The translations under genes were made by a program, and so were the position numbers. The notes beneath the pieces are model-generated. The model was not told the DNA's origin. It was given only the letters and a program-made list of their open reading frames with translations, and searched no databases. From contig VKHL01000149.1 of the NCBI GenBank assembly GCA_015146655.1, forward strand, positions 1 to 64,000: DNA of 64,000 nucleotides. Reading direction: 5' to 3'. How positions within the stretch are numbered: position 1 is the first letter of the stretch; every line of letters begins with the position of its first letter. This document shows, one piece after another, positions 38,229-55,020 of this stretch. This stretch comes from Ochromonas danica. Its lineage: Eukaryota; Sar; Chrysophyceae; Chromulinales; Chromulinaceae.

Positions 38229-38642
38229 TTAAACCAATGATTCATGAAATGACTATTATGCTAACTTTTATGATTCGAAATTGGGTTGCTCAGAGTCGAG
38301 CGCGGGAAACGGCTGATTGTTGTCCATGGAATTCCATGGAATATTTGTGGGGATGGAAAAAGAGTTGATAATTGCAATGCGGAATGGCATACTTTGGTAT
38401 TAAGCTTTAAACAATACACTTTCTTTCAAAGAAAACAGTATTATATATAAGCAGAATTTAATCTTTTGACTTGTCTGTCCAGCTCTCTCTGCTTTCCCAC
38501 TCTAGACGAAAAGAGGAAACCCTCCGGCAAGTCCGAAAATGCTCTATCGACTATATTTAAGTATTCAGTTGAATACTTCTTGCCCATGGCGATGCGAGAT
38601 AGATGTAAAATCTTTAACAGTTTGAAGAAGTGATTGATTCCG
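38229..38642. promoter_or_regulatory. upstream region of the WW/TPR gene, with an 18-bp palindrome
   Basis: 414 bp between the stop of the zinc-finger gene and the ATG of the WW/TPR gene, both on the minus strand. It contains the perfect palindrome TCCATGGAATTCCATGGA (38323-38340), about 95 bp upstream of the ATG. An open minus frame (to 38441) overlaps the 3' UTR of the zinc-finger gene and is not called. Confidence 0.45.
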
Positions 38643-40711
38643 CTAGCGACGACATTCAAAGCTGTGTTGTTGAGCCCAATGCTGCCTGGAGCAACAATCA
38701 GTACAATTTCCTCCTGTGAGATCTGGACTAATAACATACAAAGGAGGATAACTTACTTCTGATGTTCGGCACCACAATAATACACCTCTCGACAGCCAGT
38801 ACAGACGTAGATCCCTTCGTTCATGCAACCTTTCATGGCGCACATCGCCTTTCCTTTGGTCAACCTACTTGATTCTCCTTGTACTGACGATTGCTGCTTG
38901 TTCAACTCCGTGCTAGGTTTGCTCAGCTTTGGTAATGGTGCTGAGGAAAGCCCAAATGAGTCTGGACGAAGCTGTTTAGCACTATCGAACTGCTCCTTTA
39001 GTTGACGTTTGATGGTGCTGATTTGATCACCAAGTTCCTTGTTGAACCGCAACAATTGCTGCACTTCATCAGGCTTGATGACAGTAAGGTTACTGTCCTC
39101 TCGTAGTGGCAATCTTGACAATGACTGCTCAATCTTGCCCAGTTGCAAGTAGAAGTAATTTAGCTCTTGCATTCGCGCATCCCGTAGTCTTTGGAGTAAT
39201 GAAGCGAATTCCTGCGCTTCACGTGGGGAGGAGCTGCTGTCTAGACCAAAGCTTGCATGACCCTCAAGCTTATGAGTGGGAAAGGTAGTCAATTCTTCTC
39301 CAGTGACTCGTTCGTGCTGTCTTTGAACACTGTCCGTCGCTATCTCTGGCGACTGTGCTACGACGAGAGATCGGGTAATACCAGGCGGAACATGGGGGAA
39401 GGACGTTTGAGGAGGTGGAGAAGGAGCATAAGTGTTTGTCACTCCCTTGGCAGCATCGTTTTGGTCCGCATCTATACTGGATTGTTCTTGTTTTTCTGAA
39501 AGCTTCAATTGATCTTCAGATTTTTCCAGCTCTTGGGAAGAGGTTGAGACAGTTGTCTTATTGGCTTCCATCTCGAATTGTTTGCTGAGCAATCCGTCGC
39601 GATTGCCATCCTTGATATAAAAGAATCTCGGTTGCAACTGTTTATACATTTGGACGACTATGTCAGGATGAGGAGTTAAAATATCCTTTAACCGCACCTT
39701 CGTTCCCGACTCATCCGAAATATCAATTTTCTCCCCATGTAAATCCTGATACTTTTTTGGAAGGTCCGACCCTAACACTCCTTCGTCCCCAAGCTCTTTG
39801 ATTATTGAAATTAGTCGCTCTTGTACAGCGGAAAGTGTTGCGGGTTCTTTGTTAGCATTAGATTCGTTCAAAGATGCCAAAGCCTCCTCAGCAGCTTTCT
39901 TCTCCGCAGCATTTTCGTCAAATACATAACGAGGTTGCGCGCCTTTGTGCATCATAACTAATATTTGATTATGTGATATCAACATGTCTTTCATCTTCAC
40001 ACGAGCACCTTCGGCGTTAAGGAGCTCGATAGGCTCTCCATAGGCTGCGAGGTACTTCTTGGGCAAATCAGAACCCAAAATACCATCACTGCCAGCAGAT
40101 TTGACTAGTTCCACCATCCTCTCCAAAGGGGTCGAAGGAACAGTCAATATCGGTGCAGGAAATGCTTTTGGAAATCTTAAATCACCTTGATTGTGAGCAA
40201 ATGCACAAAATAAACCGCGATCACAGTGCATACCAGCAGAAATGCGTTGACACATAGAAGTTTTGTAGAGATCTGGATGATACATTCTTTCCAAAAATCC
40301 ATGAGAGAACTTACATTTATCACCTAAATTACACTCTGTCATCTCAGTTTGATGGGGACACTCAGTGCAGCCATAACTAAACTCGAAAGGATTTCTACGC
40401 CGATCTGCCTTGCTATGCCAGTTCTGGCAGGATCTTCTGTCGTGGGGCAACTTTTGCTTGCAGTGGCTAGTCTTATACGTAGCTAATATTCTATTATGGA
40501 ACTCTTCAACAGTAGATGGATTTGTCCGATGCATGTCGTAGCTGGGCAGTGGAGGTGGGACACCAGATGGTGGTGGCATGCAATAATTGGACTTCTCAAA
40601 ATACTCCGTACGCGACGATGGGAAAGATTTAAAAGAACGCGAAGGGGAAATTGCATTCTTGGAGTGATGTTCGTTATGCCTATTACTGTTTGCTCGATGC
40701 AACTCACTCAT
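38643..40711 (-). CDS. RR-TZF zinc finger protein with tandem OST-HTH/LOTUS-like domains and C-terminal MYND finger
   Basis: Exons 40711-38757 and 38685-38643 give 665 aa. The N-terminal third matches the plant-type RR-TZF layout: CQNWHSKADRRRNPFEFSYG, then CTECP, CNLGDKCKFSHG and CQRISAGMHCDRGLFCAFAH, which are Cys/His fingers expected to bind RNA. Two similar repeats of about 70 aa follow (DGILGSDLPKKYLAAYGEPI and EGVLGSDLPKKYQDLHGEKI), which I read as OST-HTH/LOTUS-like winged helices. After a Ser/Pro/Gln linker and a short coiled coil comes a MYND finger: CAMKGC, CTGC, YYCGAEH and HWAQQHSFEC. The last 14 residues come from the tiny exon 2 and complete the MYND spacing exactly, which confirms the junction. 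One MYND Cys is replaced by His. Likely an mRNA-fate regulator; targets are unknown. Confidence 0.9.
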
Positions 40712-41061
40712 GAATAATATTTCTTGCAACTTTCTCAATCACAAATGCACAAATAAAAAGCTAATAAATAAAACAGATATTGAAGTCTTTACTAGATAAC
40801 AATTAATTTGCTTCAATGCAAAATCAAGGATAGCACGACGTCTTTTTCGGCTTTGTGATTCAAGCAGGAAGACCCTCTTGGACAAACAACCTCTTGCCCT
40901 GCTCCCCTTGCTGCAGCCACTCTCAGCAGTCTCACTCTCTGCCATGCTGTGGGTGCCCGGCTGGATTTGCCTGCAACAACCCCTTGCAGTGCACACTCGC
41001 ACTCGAAACTCGGGAGTGGAAGAGAGAAAAAACGGGATTATTTGGCAGAGAAGAAACACTC

Positions 41062-41138
<77 letters not shown>

Positions 41139-41346
41139 GAACTTGATTTGCAACCCTCTACAGGTACAGTACAGAATCGACAAGCTATAGTAGTTTACAA
41201 AACTTCGAAGATAACAAAGATGATGTTTTGCTCATTTCCAGTGTCTGAAAGAAAAATCAATATGAAGGAAGAAGGTTGGATTTGATAAGAGGAATGAAAA
41301 AGCTAAACTAAGCAGTTTTATATTACAAGGTTCAACTAATTCTTTA
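40712..41346. other. spacer upstream of the zinc-finger gene, with (CAA)n
   Basis: 635 bp between the zinc-finger start and the CHD stop, both on the minus strand. It holds a 26-unit CAA microsatellite (41061-41139). Plus-strand polyQ/polyN/polyT frames across it lack an ATG and are artefacts. The rest should be promoter, 5' UTR and the CHD 3' UTR. Confidence 0.6.
41061..41139. repeat. (CAA)n microsatellite
   Basis: Twenty-six nearly pure CAA units, about 350 bp upstream of the zinc-finger gene's ATG, ending in CAAGAAC. Confidence 0.93.
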
Positions 41347-47050
<5,704 letters not shown>

Positions 47051-48139
47051 ACCAAAATCTAACTGAATCTGACAAGCTGTAAGATTAATAAGAGGTGAAA
47101 AATTAAAAAAAAATTCTTCCGAAGAAAAGGAACAAATAGAATGAGAGATGAAAATCAAAGAATGTAGTAATGCGATGATAGAGAGAAGGAGGAGGAGGAT
47201 GTGATGACCTTGTGATGGGATGGTTGTCTGTCATCAGGCATCAGCAGCCTCATTTTCGATCACACACGGAGCACAACGGAAGATGCTGCTGGATGATTGA
47301 GGACAACACAACTCTCCACTTCCACTCGCTCAAGATTGCAACAACGCGATCAAATGCGCCATGTCTGTCTGGAGTAAACAGAAACGCGCTTCTTTACCCA
47401 GGTGACCGGATACGGGATGTGTTCATCAATCACTTCCTGCTTCACTTCTTCGGACATCACATCATTTGCATTCGTAATTGCATTCCAAGTTCCAAAATTG
47501 TCATTTTATAATAGAAATGGTTAAGTTATAATTTTCATTAGTTCATATTATCCGCGATATCAAGCTATGCGAGGATTTTCTGACAGACTCACAAAATTTA
47601 ATCAGCCACCGTTGCTCAAATCAACACAGCGTAAAGTTGAATTAAACATTCCCCTTTAGAACTAAATAGCATCTTCTAATTCTCATTTTAGAGCTGCACA
47701 TATCAGTTCTATCTGAAAACGGTTACCATGAAAACTTAAACCGAGGTCATTTAATAACAATTTGATAGTTTTCTAAATTCATTTCCTTCAAAAGCCTGCT
47801 AATCTAGCCAATCTAACTGTTTGTTGTGTTAGAAAAATTATCGATCTAACCGTGTCTTCAACATGATATTGTTGTTAACTTATGAGGTATGAGAAGAACA
47901 GTTTGGCTGGCTGGTGGTCTGCCGGCTGTTGGGAAACGGACAGTTGAGTTCAGTTTCACACACACCAACACCAACACCAACACCAACACCAACAGTCTCT
48001 CCGCGTCCACCTGGTGGCATTGGTTCGTCCCTACCAAGCATTTATTCCTTGCCTTATTCTTCCCCACTGGCTTTATCAGCATAGTGGTTGTTCGTTCTTT
48101 ATTTGTATCTATATTTTTGGATTGGGAGGAATTTCAAGC
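47051..48139. promoter_or_regulatory. divergent upstream region, CHD / EF-hand protein
   Basis: 1,089 bp between divergent starts. It contains a (CACCAA)n run at 47959-47994 and AT-rich stretches (47510-47880). A plus frame from 48014 runs into the EF-hand gene but begins before the myristoylation start and is treated as 5' UTR. No RNA gene or other ORF is supported. Confidence 0.5.
47959..47994. repeat. (CACCAA)n microsatellite
   Basis: Five to six CACCAA units in the 5' UTR/promoter of the EF-hand gene, about 150 bp before its ATG. Confidence 0.85.
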
Positions 48140-48947
48140 ATGGGATGTACATCTGCGAAACCTATAGTCTCAGATCGCAGCATGACGAAGAAAGACACTC
48201 GCAAGAGTGCGACGGAAACAAAAATTACTCAAGCATTATTGAAAAAGAAAATGGAGCATGTTATAGCAGAGAAGCAGATCAGTTTTGAGAAGATCCTCTT
48301 GCGATTCGACAAGCTTCGAGTGGTTTTGGGCTATGTCAAGACCATTTTCAACGAAGTGGCTGAAAATGGAAAACTAGATCACAATGGACTTCAAATGGCC
48401 ATGAAAAGATTAGATGTTAACATGACTCTTGAGGATATCTTAGACCTGTTTGACTTTATTGATGTTCAAGAGACCAATTTAATCACAATGAAAGAATTTC
48501 TTGTGGCCTTGACCATCGGAATGGTTCTAGATGCTATTCCAGCATTATCTGCAACTCCCATTGAGCCTGGTGGTCCACCTCGTCCTCAACTTAAGCGATC
48601 TTTCTCTGGTTTATTGGGACATAATAGTGAAATAAAAGAAATGCTCAACCTTATTGTGTCTGCGTACCTTATATTCGATCCCGAGGGCAAAGGCTTTATA
48701 GAAAGATCTGGAGTTGAAAGACTTCTTGAGGAACATGGAGCTAAGCATGGAGGAGGCAATGCCATGCTCAGCCAACAACGATGGAATGAAATGGTAAGCT
48801 TGTTCTTCTCACACTTTAACAGATCATCTGATAATAATTGCTTTTATTACATTGTAGGATTGGGATGCAAATGGTACGATCGACTTTGCAGAGTTCGTTT
48901 ATGCTTTTGCAACTTGGGTAGATATTGAGGAGCCTGATGAACTCTGA
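48140..48947 (+). CDS. N-myristoylated EF-hand protein
   Basis: Exons 48140-48793 and 48858-48947 join in phase 0 and give 247 aa. The ATG at 48140 was chosen because it starts MGCTSAKP, a myristoylation/palmitoylation signal. The body is an EF-hand fold like that of calcineurin B or plant calcium-sensor families. The first pairs are degenerate (VAENGKLDHNGLQMAMKRL; DVQETNLITMKEFLVALTIG). The last hand, DWDANGTIDFAEF, has all calcium ligands (D, D, N, T, D, E) and is split from the rest by the intron. A membrane-tethered calcium sensor is likely; the partner is unknown. It shares its upstream region with the CHD gene. Confidence 0.9.
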
Positions 48948-49424
48948 TGAGTAAACGGATCTTGCTTGATAGCCTTTTGAATGCTGTGATTCTGTCTTCA
49001 TACTTGCGAAAACCGCTATTCAGTATATTCAAGTCTCTTTCTATGATTGACGAAAGCTTTCTTTTATGAACCCTCCCTTGCCCCATTTCTTATTTGCCTT
49101 TCTATTTCCGAGTAGGAATTCATTGTATTTATATCAGCTGATTCACAATGTTCGCTCTCATCTTGTTTGATCGACTAAGTTGAGTTATCCGGTGCCGTGC
49201 AATAGTCTATACTTATGTCAATATTAACTATTGTATAGTGAATATGTGTGTCTAACTTAACCTTTGACGCCATGCACCGTATCAAATCCGAAATCATCTC
49301 CCTCTCTAGCGGTCTTGTCATCTCTAGATCTGTTGTCAAACAATGACAACAAAGAAACTGTTTATTTGCGAGCCGTTTCCGTTTTTCTTAACCTCAAAGC
49401 CATCACAAAAAGACATCACCAACG
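48948..49424. other. spacer before the RNF32-like gene
   Basis: 477 bp in which I see no gene: the 3' UTR of the EF-hand gene and the promoter of the RING gene. The minus frames here are short and carry no domain. Confidence 0.6.
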
Positions 49425-50923
49425 ATGAATAGAAGTCGGAAAGAGGGTCATAATGCTGCCAGTATTGTGGATGCTGCTGCATTACAAAGTGAAATGACGA
49501 AACGCTTTGGTCTAACAGTTGCTCCTCTGCCTGGTCGTAAGAGGAGAACAACCACCTCCACCACTACTAAAACAACCAGCCAACATTGTCCTTCTTGTGG
49601 GTTTTCTATGGAAGACGGTGATTCCATGGAGTATTGCCATCGATGTGGATACGGAGGTATAAGCCGAGATGGTTCTGTGGGAGCCACTGGCACTGGTCCT
49701 TCCTTGGCAGAGCGCAGAGGTCTCACATTACCTCTGGCTGCTTCTTCTTCCTCTTCTTTTCGAATTAAAGTAGAAGTTATGAAGCCAATGGATTGGTATT
49801 TGATGGAGTGTCATTTGGCTAAAAAGCGAGATCCAGACACTCGTTGTCCAATCTGTATGGAGGTTTTCAATCGAGGAGAAGAGGTTCTATTAAGTTGTGG
49901 ACATATCTTTCATCAAGTTTGTTTACGTTCCTTCGAGAATTTCATGAGAACAACTGAACTATCATGTCCAATATGTCGCACTAAAAGCTATCAAAAGAAG
50001 TTGACCAAGCTAGGTCATCAAGCCTTAGAGCGAGTGAGTGCAGGGAAGATTCAAGCTCTTGCACGAGGATGGTTAGCACGTAAGAAGTTCAAGATAGCAC
50101 TTAGAAGGTATTATCGTAGTGGTCATGGTAATGAAAAACTTCGAACCAAGCATTTCCATACAGAATGTGCGGAAATGACTGAGAAAATGGATCGCACCCT
50201 TCAACATCGTGTGGCTCAAGTGGACAATATGATGCGGTTAGTTTTTAGTAACCCAACGATTGGAAACATGTATCAGGTATCTCTGACGATGTTAATGTCT
50301 CTGTTAGATCCATGGATCGCACTCTATTGGAAGGTAGACAACTCGATGAACTATTCGAGCAGATGCTCCGACAACGTGAGCAATCCTCTTCAAACTCTGC
50401 ATCAATTAACCCACCATCTGCTCCTATGGCTGCTTCAGTCAATAACAGCAAGGCACCTACTAAAGTTTCAGTGGATAACGGTGAATTGATTGTGTATGAA
50501 GGAGAAGAATACTGTGCGTTGACAAATGGTTGTTGGAAAGGTGAGTGATACTGACAAATCAGACGCGAACGATAACACTTCAATAATAAAAGTCTATGTT
50601 GTAGATATATTTGGCTTAGCTAAGAACAGAGGAATGTCAGACTGTGCGATTTGCATGTTACCAGTCTGTCTGGGATGTGATGATTTGACAACCAAAACTG
50701 CTCAACATCGGCAGACAGTTCTTCTTAGCTGCTCTCATAGCTTCCATTTACAGTGTCTTGCAAACTTTGAAAAGTTCTCTCGACTTGCTCAAGTAAGCTA
50801 CCAACTTCTGTATTGTATTATTCAAAGCAACACACTTAATGGTCTTGTTTTTGTGGACTTTAGATAACTTGTCCAGTATGCAGAAGCCTATATGAGAAGA
50901 GATTGCTATTACAGAGTGAATAA
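49425..50923 (+). CDS. RNF32: double-RING protein with IQ motif, RNF32-like
   Basis: Exons 49425-50269, 50308-50540, 50605-50792 and 50864-50923 give 441 aa. An N-terminal CxxC pair (CPSCGFSMEDGDSMEYCHRC) resembles a zinc ribbon. RING 1 is CPICMEVFNRGEEVLLSCGH...CPICRTKSYQKK. An IQ motif follows (AGKIQALARGWLARKKF). After a linker comes RING 2, CAICMLPVCLGCDD...LLSCSHSFHLQC...CPVCRSLYEKR, whose last half is in exon 4. RING-IQ-RING order, spacing and the YQKK-type ends match human RNF32. Likely an E3 ubiquitin ligase with calmodulin input. RNF32 is best known from testis and ciliated lineages, which fits the flagellar genes in the window. The first intron is only 38 nt, so its donor (GTATCA) should be checked. 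Confidence 0.9.
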
Positions 50924-51085
50924 TATGAAAAGTTTACTTAAGTTTAACCTAATATCTAAGAAGTGTTACATAGAGACCCTTGACACATTGTTTAGACAAG
51001 TTGAGCTCAATTACAAAAACAGAGTTGATCTGCAAGCACGGCCAACGCATGGTAGCAATCGGAATACTCGATCCAGAACAACCAC

Positions 51086-52105
51086 ATGGTGCTGGGAAAG
51101 ATGAGATTTCGATCTAGTCTCTATCTATTGGGCTCTTTGCCTCGCAAGGGTCTTGGTCAGTCTTGCACTAACATTGCCATGATGTCTGGTTGTGCTGGCA
51201 CTTGCAGTGGCGCAGGAGCTTGTTCTGGTTCTATCCCAAGTTTGGTCAGTTCTTCTGAAGCTTTGAACTTGTTCAACTGTCATGCTGTCAAATTCTTGGA
51301 TGGTTCATGGCAACTTGGCAAAGGTGCCTTAACAGACAATTTCTCTAAAGAGAGAATTCCTGGTGCTCAGTTCTTTAACATCGATCAAGTCTCTGATACA
51401 ACTTCACCATTGCCTCACATGCTGCCTAAACCAGAAGTCTTTGAAGAAGCAATTGCTTCCTTAGGGATTTCTTCTGATGATCATGTTGTTGTCTATACAC
51501 AAGCTGATACTTTTAGTGCAGCTCGTGTTTGGTGGACTTTTAAAGTCTTTGGTCATGATAAAGTCTCTATTCTTAATGGTGGTCTCCCTGCCTGGAAGAA
51601 CGAGCAGGGTCCAGTAGATCAAGGCCCTATCACTACAACTACTCCTCGTGGAAACTTCTCTGTTCATTATCGTCCTGAAATGGTTGCTGATTGGCGACGT
51701 GTCTTAGAAGTTGTGGAGAATGGGTCAGCACAGATTCTGGATGCTCGCTCCAAGGCTCGTTTCTTGGGACAAGCACCTGAGCCTCGACCAAGTTTACCCA
51801 GTGGACATATTCCAGGGTCTTTATCTTTGCCATTTACTGAAATTGTAGAAGAGAAAGATGCAACACGATTTCGAGAACTGGCTCAGATTCGTGATGCCTT
51901 TGTAGAAGCAGGCTTTATCATGGGCAGCAATGCTATCTTTTCTTGTGGATCTGGAGTCACTGCGGCTGTGTTACTCTTCGGTCTTCATCTTATTGGTAAA
52001 GACTTGAAAACGACGCAGCTGTATGATGGTAGTTGGAGTGAGTGGGCAAGTCGATCGGATTTGCCTCGCTACAATCCCACAGAAGAAGGAGCTACATCTC
52101 AGTAA
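51086..52105 (+). CDS. 3-mercaptopyruvate / thiosulfate sulfurtransferase
   Basis: Intronless, 339 aa, two rhodanese domains. It transfers sulfane sulfur from 3-mercaptopyruvate (or thiosulfate) to thiol acceptors, a route to H2S and cyanide detoxification. Domain 1 carries FLDGSW and IPGAQFFNIDQVSD; domain 2 has ILDARSKARF, PSGHIPGSLSLPF and the catalytic loop SCGSGVTAA with the active Cys near residue 286. CGSGVTA is the mercaptopyruvate-type signature. The basic, Ser-rich N-terminus (MRFRSSLYLLGSLPRKGLG) looks like a mitochondrial presequence. ATG 51086 or 51101 are both possible. A Cys/Gly-rich patch (SGCAGTCSGAGACSG) before domain 1 is unusual. It follows the RNF32-like gene by 162 bp. 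Confidence 0.95.
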   Translation: MVLGKMRFRSSLYLLGSLPRKGLGQSCTNIAMMSGCAGTCSGAGACSGSIPSLVSSSEALNLFNCHAVKFLDGSWQLGKGALTDNFSKERIPGAQFFNIDQVSDTTSPLPHMLPKPEVFEEAIASLGISSDDHVVVYTQADTFSAARVWWTFKVFGHDKVSILNGGLPAWKNEQGPVDQGPITTTTPRGNFSVHYRPEMVADWRRVLEVVENGSAQILDARSKARFLGQAPEPRPSLPSGHIPGSLSLPFTEIVEEKDATRFRELAQIRDAFVEAGFIMGSNAIFSCGSGVTAAVLLFGLHLIGKDLKTTQLYDGSWSEWASRSDLPRYNPTEEGATSQ

Positions 52106-52312
52106 ATGATATTGAGTAAAGCGACCAAAAAACAATGCTGAAAGCAACTACTTATCAGCATCTAATTAATAAAGCTTGCCAAAAGTTCCCAAAATTTGAA
52201 ACTCCATCGTGTATCATTCTTCAAACAACAACCATCACAACTACATGTATGCTATCACGATAAATTTTCAGATCATAGTCTAAAGTCACTTCAATGAATC
52301 CCTCCACGAAGC

Positions 52313-54407
52313 TTAGTTAGTCGTAGGGTTGTGAAGGGAGAGGAAAGAAGGAACATTGGTTTGCGCCCCATCGCCTTCGGTTAGCTCCTTGACCGCAGTG
52401 CGATTCTGTGTTGCTAGCTCACTTTGCACCTTCTCTACCCAGGAACGAGCTTTCTCGTAATCAGCATTCATATCGAGAGCCTTTTTGAAGTTGACCAATG
52501 CAATTTCCAGTCTTCCCATTGAGAAGTGGCATAAACCCTGATTATGATAAGTGACATGGTGCTCGCCAATGGTCTTGGTGGACTCCTCGTAGAACCACAG
52601 TGCTTTCTCATACTCTCGAATACCGTAGTAATACCTGCCAATCTCAAAGGCAATATCTTTCTCGGTATCGAGAAGATAGTAGTTATTCCAGATAATAGGC
52701 ATGCCACGAGTGAGATCATTGCGCAACTTCTGACCACAATTAGGCGCATGAGCCAAGATTGTGTCACGAAACTTGAAGAAAACATCTGGATCCCACTGGG
52801 ATAGTTTCAACAAAGCCACTACGGTGCGAAGAGGAGGATTCGGTAAATCCTCTTTCAAGGATTTTTGTAAAATAAAGAAGTCATTAGGTCCAAAGGAGTC
52901 AACAAAGTCGTGAAAGGCATGGCGCAGGAAAGGGAATTGTCGGGCACGGCTCTGATCCACAGTGTTCAGCTTGTTGCCCATCAGCTCGCTGTCATCCTTA
53001 ACCTGGTCGAATGTTCCTTGTGGAGCCAAAAGGAAAGTAGATATCTTTAAGGAAGCTTCCTCTTGGGGATTATGCAGAGCGAATCCTCCTTTGGAAGTCA
53101 CCCAGGCCCCAATGGCATGATAGTTAACCATTAGGGAAAATGATCCGTGGACTGCAATATGAGGATCCATGAGACCAACAAACTGCTCAGGATTATTACT
53201 TCCTTTATCTCCAGAAATAATCAACACTTTACCAGATGATAAACTACTCAATCTCCGCAGTGCTCGCAATGCACCAATAGGTAACAGAATGGAAGCACCT
53301 TGACTATTGTTACCAAAATAATTCAAGTACCATGCTAAAATACGACGAAGGTGATCTTCATCACCTTCTTCTTCTTGGTAGTAAGTAGGATCAATCTTAC
53401 GATAGAGATAATGATTGTCCAAACGCTGAATAATGTCAGGTTCGAGAGGGTCTTTTTCCTCGGATAACTTACTTCCTGTACTGACCAAACCTTCTTTCAG
53501 TTCTCCTCCATCAACCTGAAAGATATCATGATAAAGTGTATCAAAGAGATAATTTGCCACAATGACCAATGGATTCTTGAGGCTATCCTTTGACAAGACA
53601 CGGTTTGCCTTCCGCAAGTAAAGGCAATCATCTGCCACTGCATTGAAAATACCGCAATCTAACACACCTTGTTCAAAATAAGGTTGGAAAACAGGATGCT
53701 TCAACCAGTAGTCAATATTCTTCTCTGTGAAATCCGTCATGACAAAGACGATGCGCTTGAAAGGGAAATCACAGATCTCTGCCATTTCTTCCATGGCACG
53801 CAACATGAAATAAGAAAACTTGCCCGATCCTGCACCCAATTCAACAATATAAAGAGGCTCATTCACATCTAACGGCATCGCAGCATTAGCTTTCAAGCAA
53901 TCTTGAATAAAGCCATGTAACACCTGGACGACCCCAAAACCACATCAAATTATACACCCAAACACCAACACAGTGAGAACAAAACAAGGTCAAATAGATG
54001 GAAGAACGCCACTAAAATAAGATCTTACCTTTACATAGCTCTTGGTGATAAATGTGTTACAAGTGATGAAATGAGGAACAATGCCTTGAGACCACGATTC
54101 CGGACCTTTGCGATCATAGAAGGACATCATCAACTTCCACAAATGACTCTTACTGCATTGAGTGAAATCTTCCAAGACACAACGCTCTTCTTTACGAACT
54201 TCAGTCTAAGTTAAGCACAGATCAAATCAATTTCATTTCCCAATAGGACAAGAAAGATCCAAAAGTGTAAAGATCACTCACCACCGGAGCAGCATCATCA
54301 ACAGCCAGTGTTAAAGAAGGATAATTCACATCTTGTCCCGTCACTGGAGAGTCATTATTGTTTAATCTTAAATTTTCTAAAGAAGAATTGAGGACAAGTT
54401 CGGCCAT
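52313..54407 (-). CDS. MidA/NDUFAF7-like SAM methyltransferase domain with C-terminal TPRs
   Basis: Exons 54407-54282, 54205-54029 and 53923-52313, all phase 0, 637 aa. The SAM-binding motif I is IVELGAGSGKFSYFMLRAM near residue 127, followed by FVMTDFTEKNIDYWLKHP and IVANYLFDTLYHDIFQVDGG. This arrangement recalls the MidA/DUF185 family, whose NDUFAF7 member methylates an arginine of complex I, but the match is loose. The C-terminal 130 residues are TPR-like (YEKALWFYEESTKTIGEHHV; RLEIALVNFKKALDMNADYE). The fused TPR is not part of NDUFAF7, so this is probably a different methyltransferase group, as in some cyanobacterial TPR-methyltransferases. No presequence is seen. ATG 54407 was chosen as the first ATG in frame. 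Confidence 0.85.
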
Positions 54408-55020
54408 GGGAGAGTTAGAATGTTCAATCGTAGTGGAAAGTAATTCTCGTCTCAGAAAGTCCTCGTGGGGTTTTGGAGGCGTTTGGAGTTGCTTGTCCAA
54501 GCTTTTCTACTTTTTCTCCTCAAATTATGACTTTGGAAGGATCGTTTCCTAAGGATTTGAATGTTGTTTGCGTTGTGCGTTCGTTGCGTTGTCTTCTTGT
54601 CCAATCATATGAATATAAGATTAGATTATATATCGACATCAAAATGTAGCGCTATATCAATTAATAGAATATTTTCGTATTCATATTCATGATATTCTGA
54701 GATAACAAAAGTTACTAAGAACTCATCCTTTAAATACTAGTTACAAGCCTACAATTTATCTGCTTTGCTTAATGATTCAGACTACCATTCCTTTTTTGAT
54801 CTGCTTAATGATTGGTTAGTTAATAAGATAGATGTAACATCACACCTCAACAGGTTTATTTTACAATCACCAGCAGTGACTCATCAAAAGTCATAAATTA
54901 TGCCTTATAAGCCATAAAGTGTCCATTGCCTTGTGAGGAAACAGTGGCTGTGGCGGCGAGTGACAAATTGCTTGCTCCTCATCACTAATTGATTGATTGC
55001 TTTCGTTGTCTTGTGGAACG
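54408..55020. promoter_or_regulatory. divergent upstream region, methyltransferase / eIF3L
   Basis: 613 bp of AT-rich sequence between divergent starts. It contains ATTCAGACTACC near 54775 and AT-rich blocks. No ORF, RNA gene or repeat is supported. Confidence 0.5.

Noticed and set aside
38441-38737. Open minus frame continuing after the zinc-finger exon
   Set aside because: It is out of phase with exon 1; the alternative junction at 38685 restores a full MYND finger and stops at 38643, so this frame is 3' UTR.
40855-41285. Plus-strand polyQ/polyN/polyT proteins upstream of the zinc-finger gene
   Set aside because: They depend on a (CAA)n microsatellite, start at TTG rather than ATG and have no domain.
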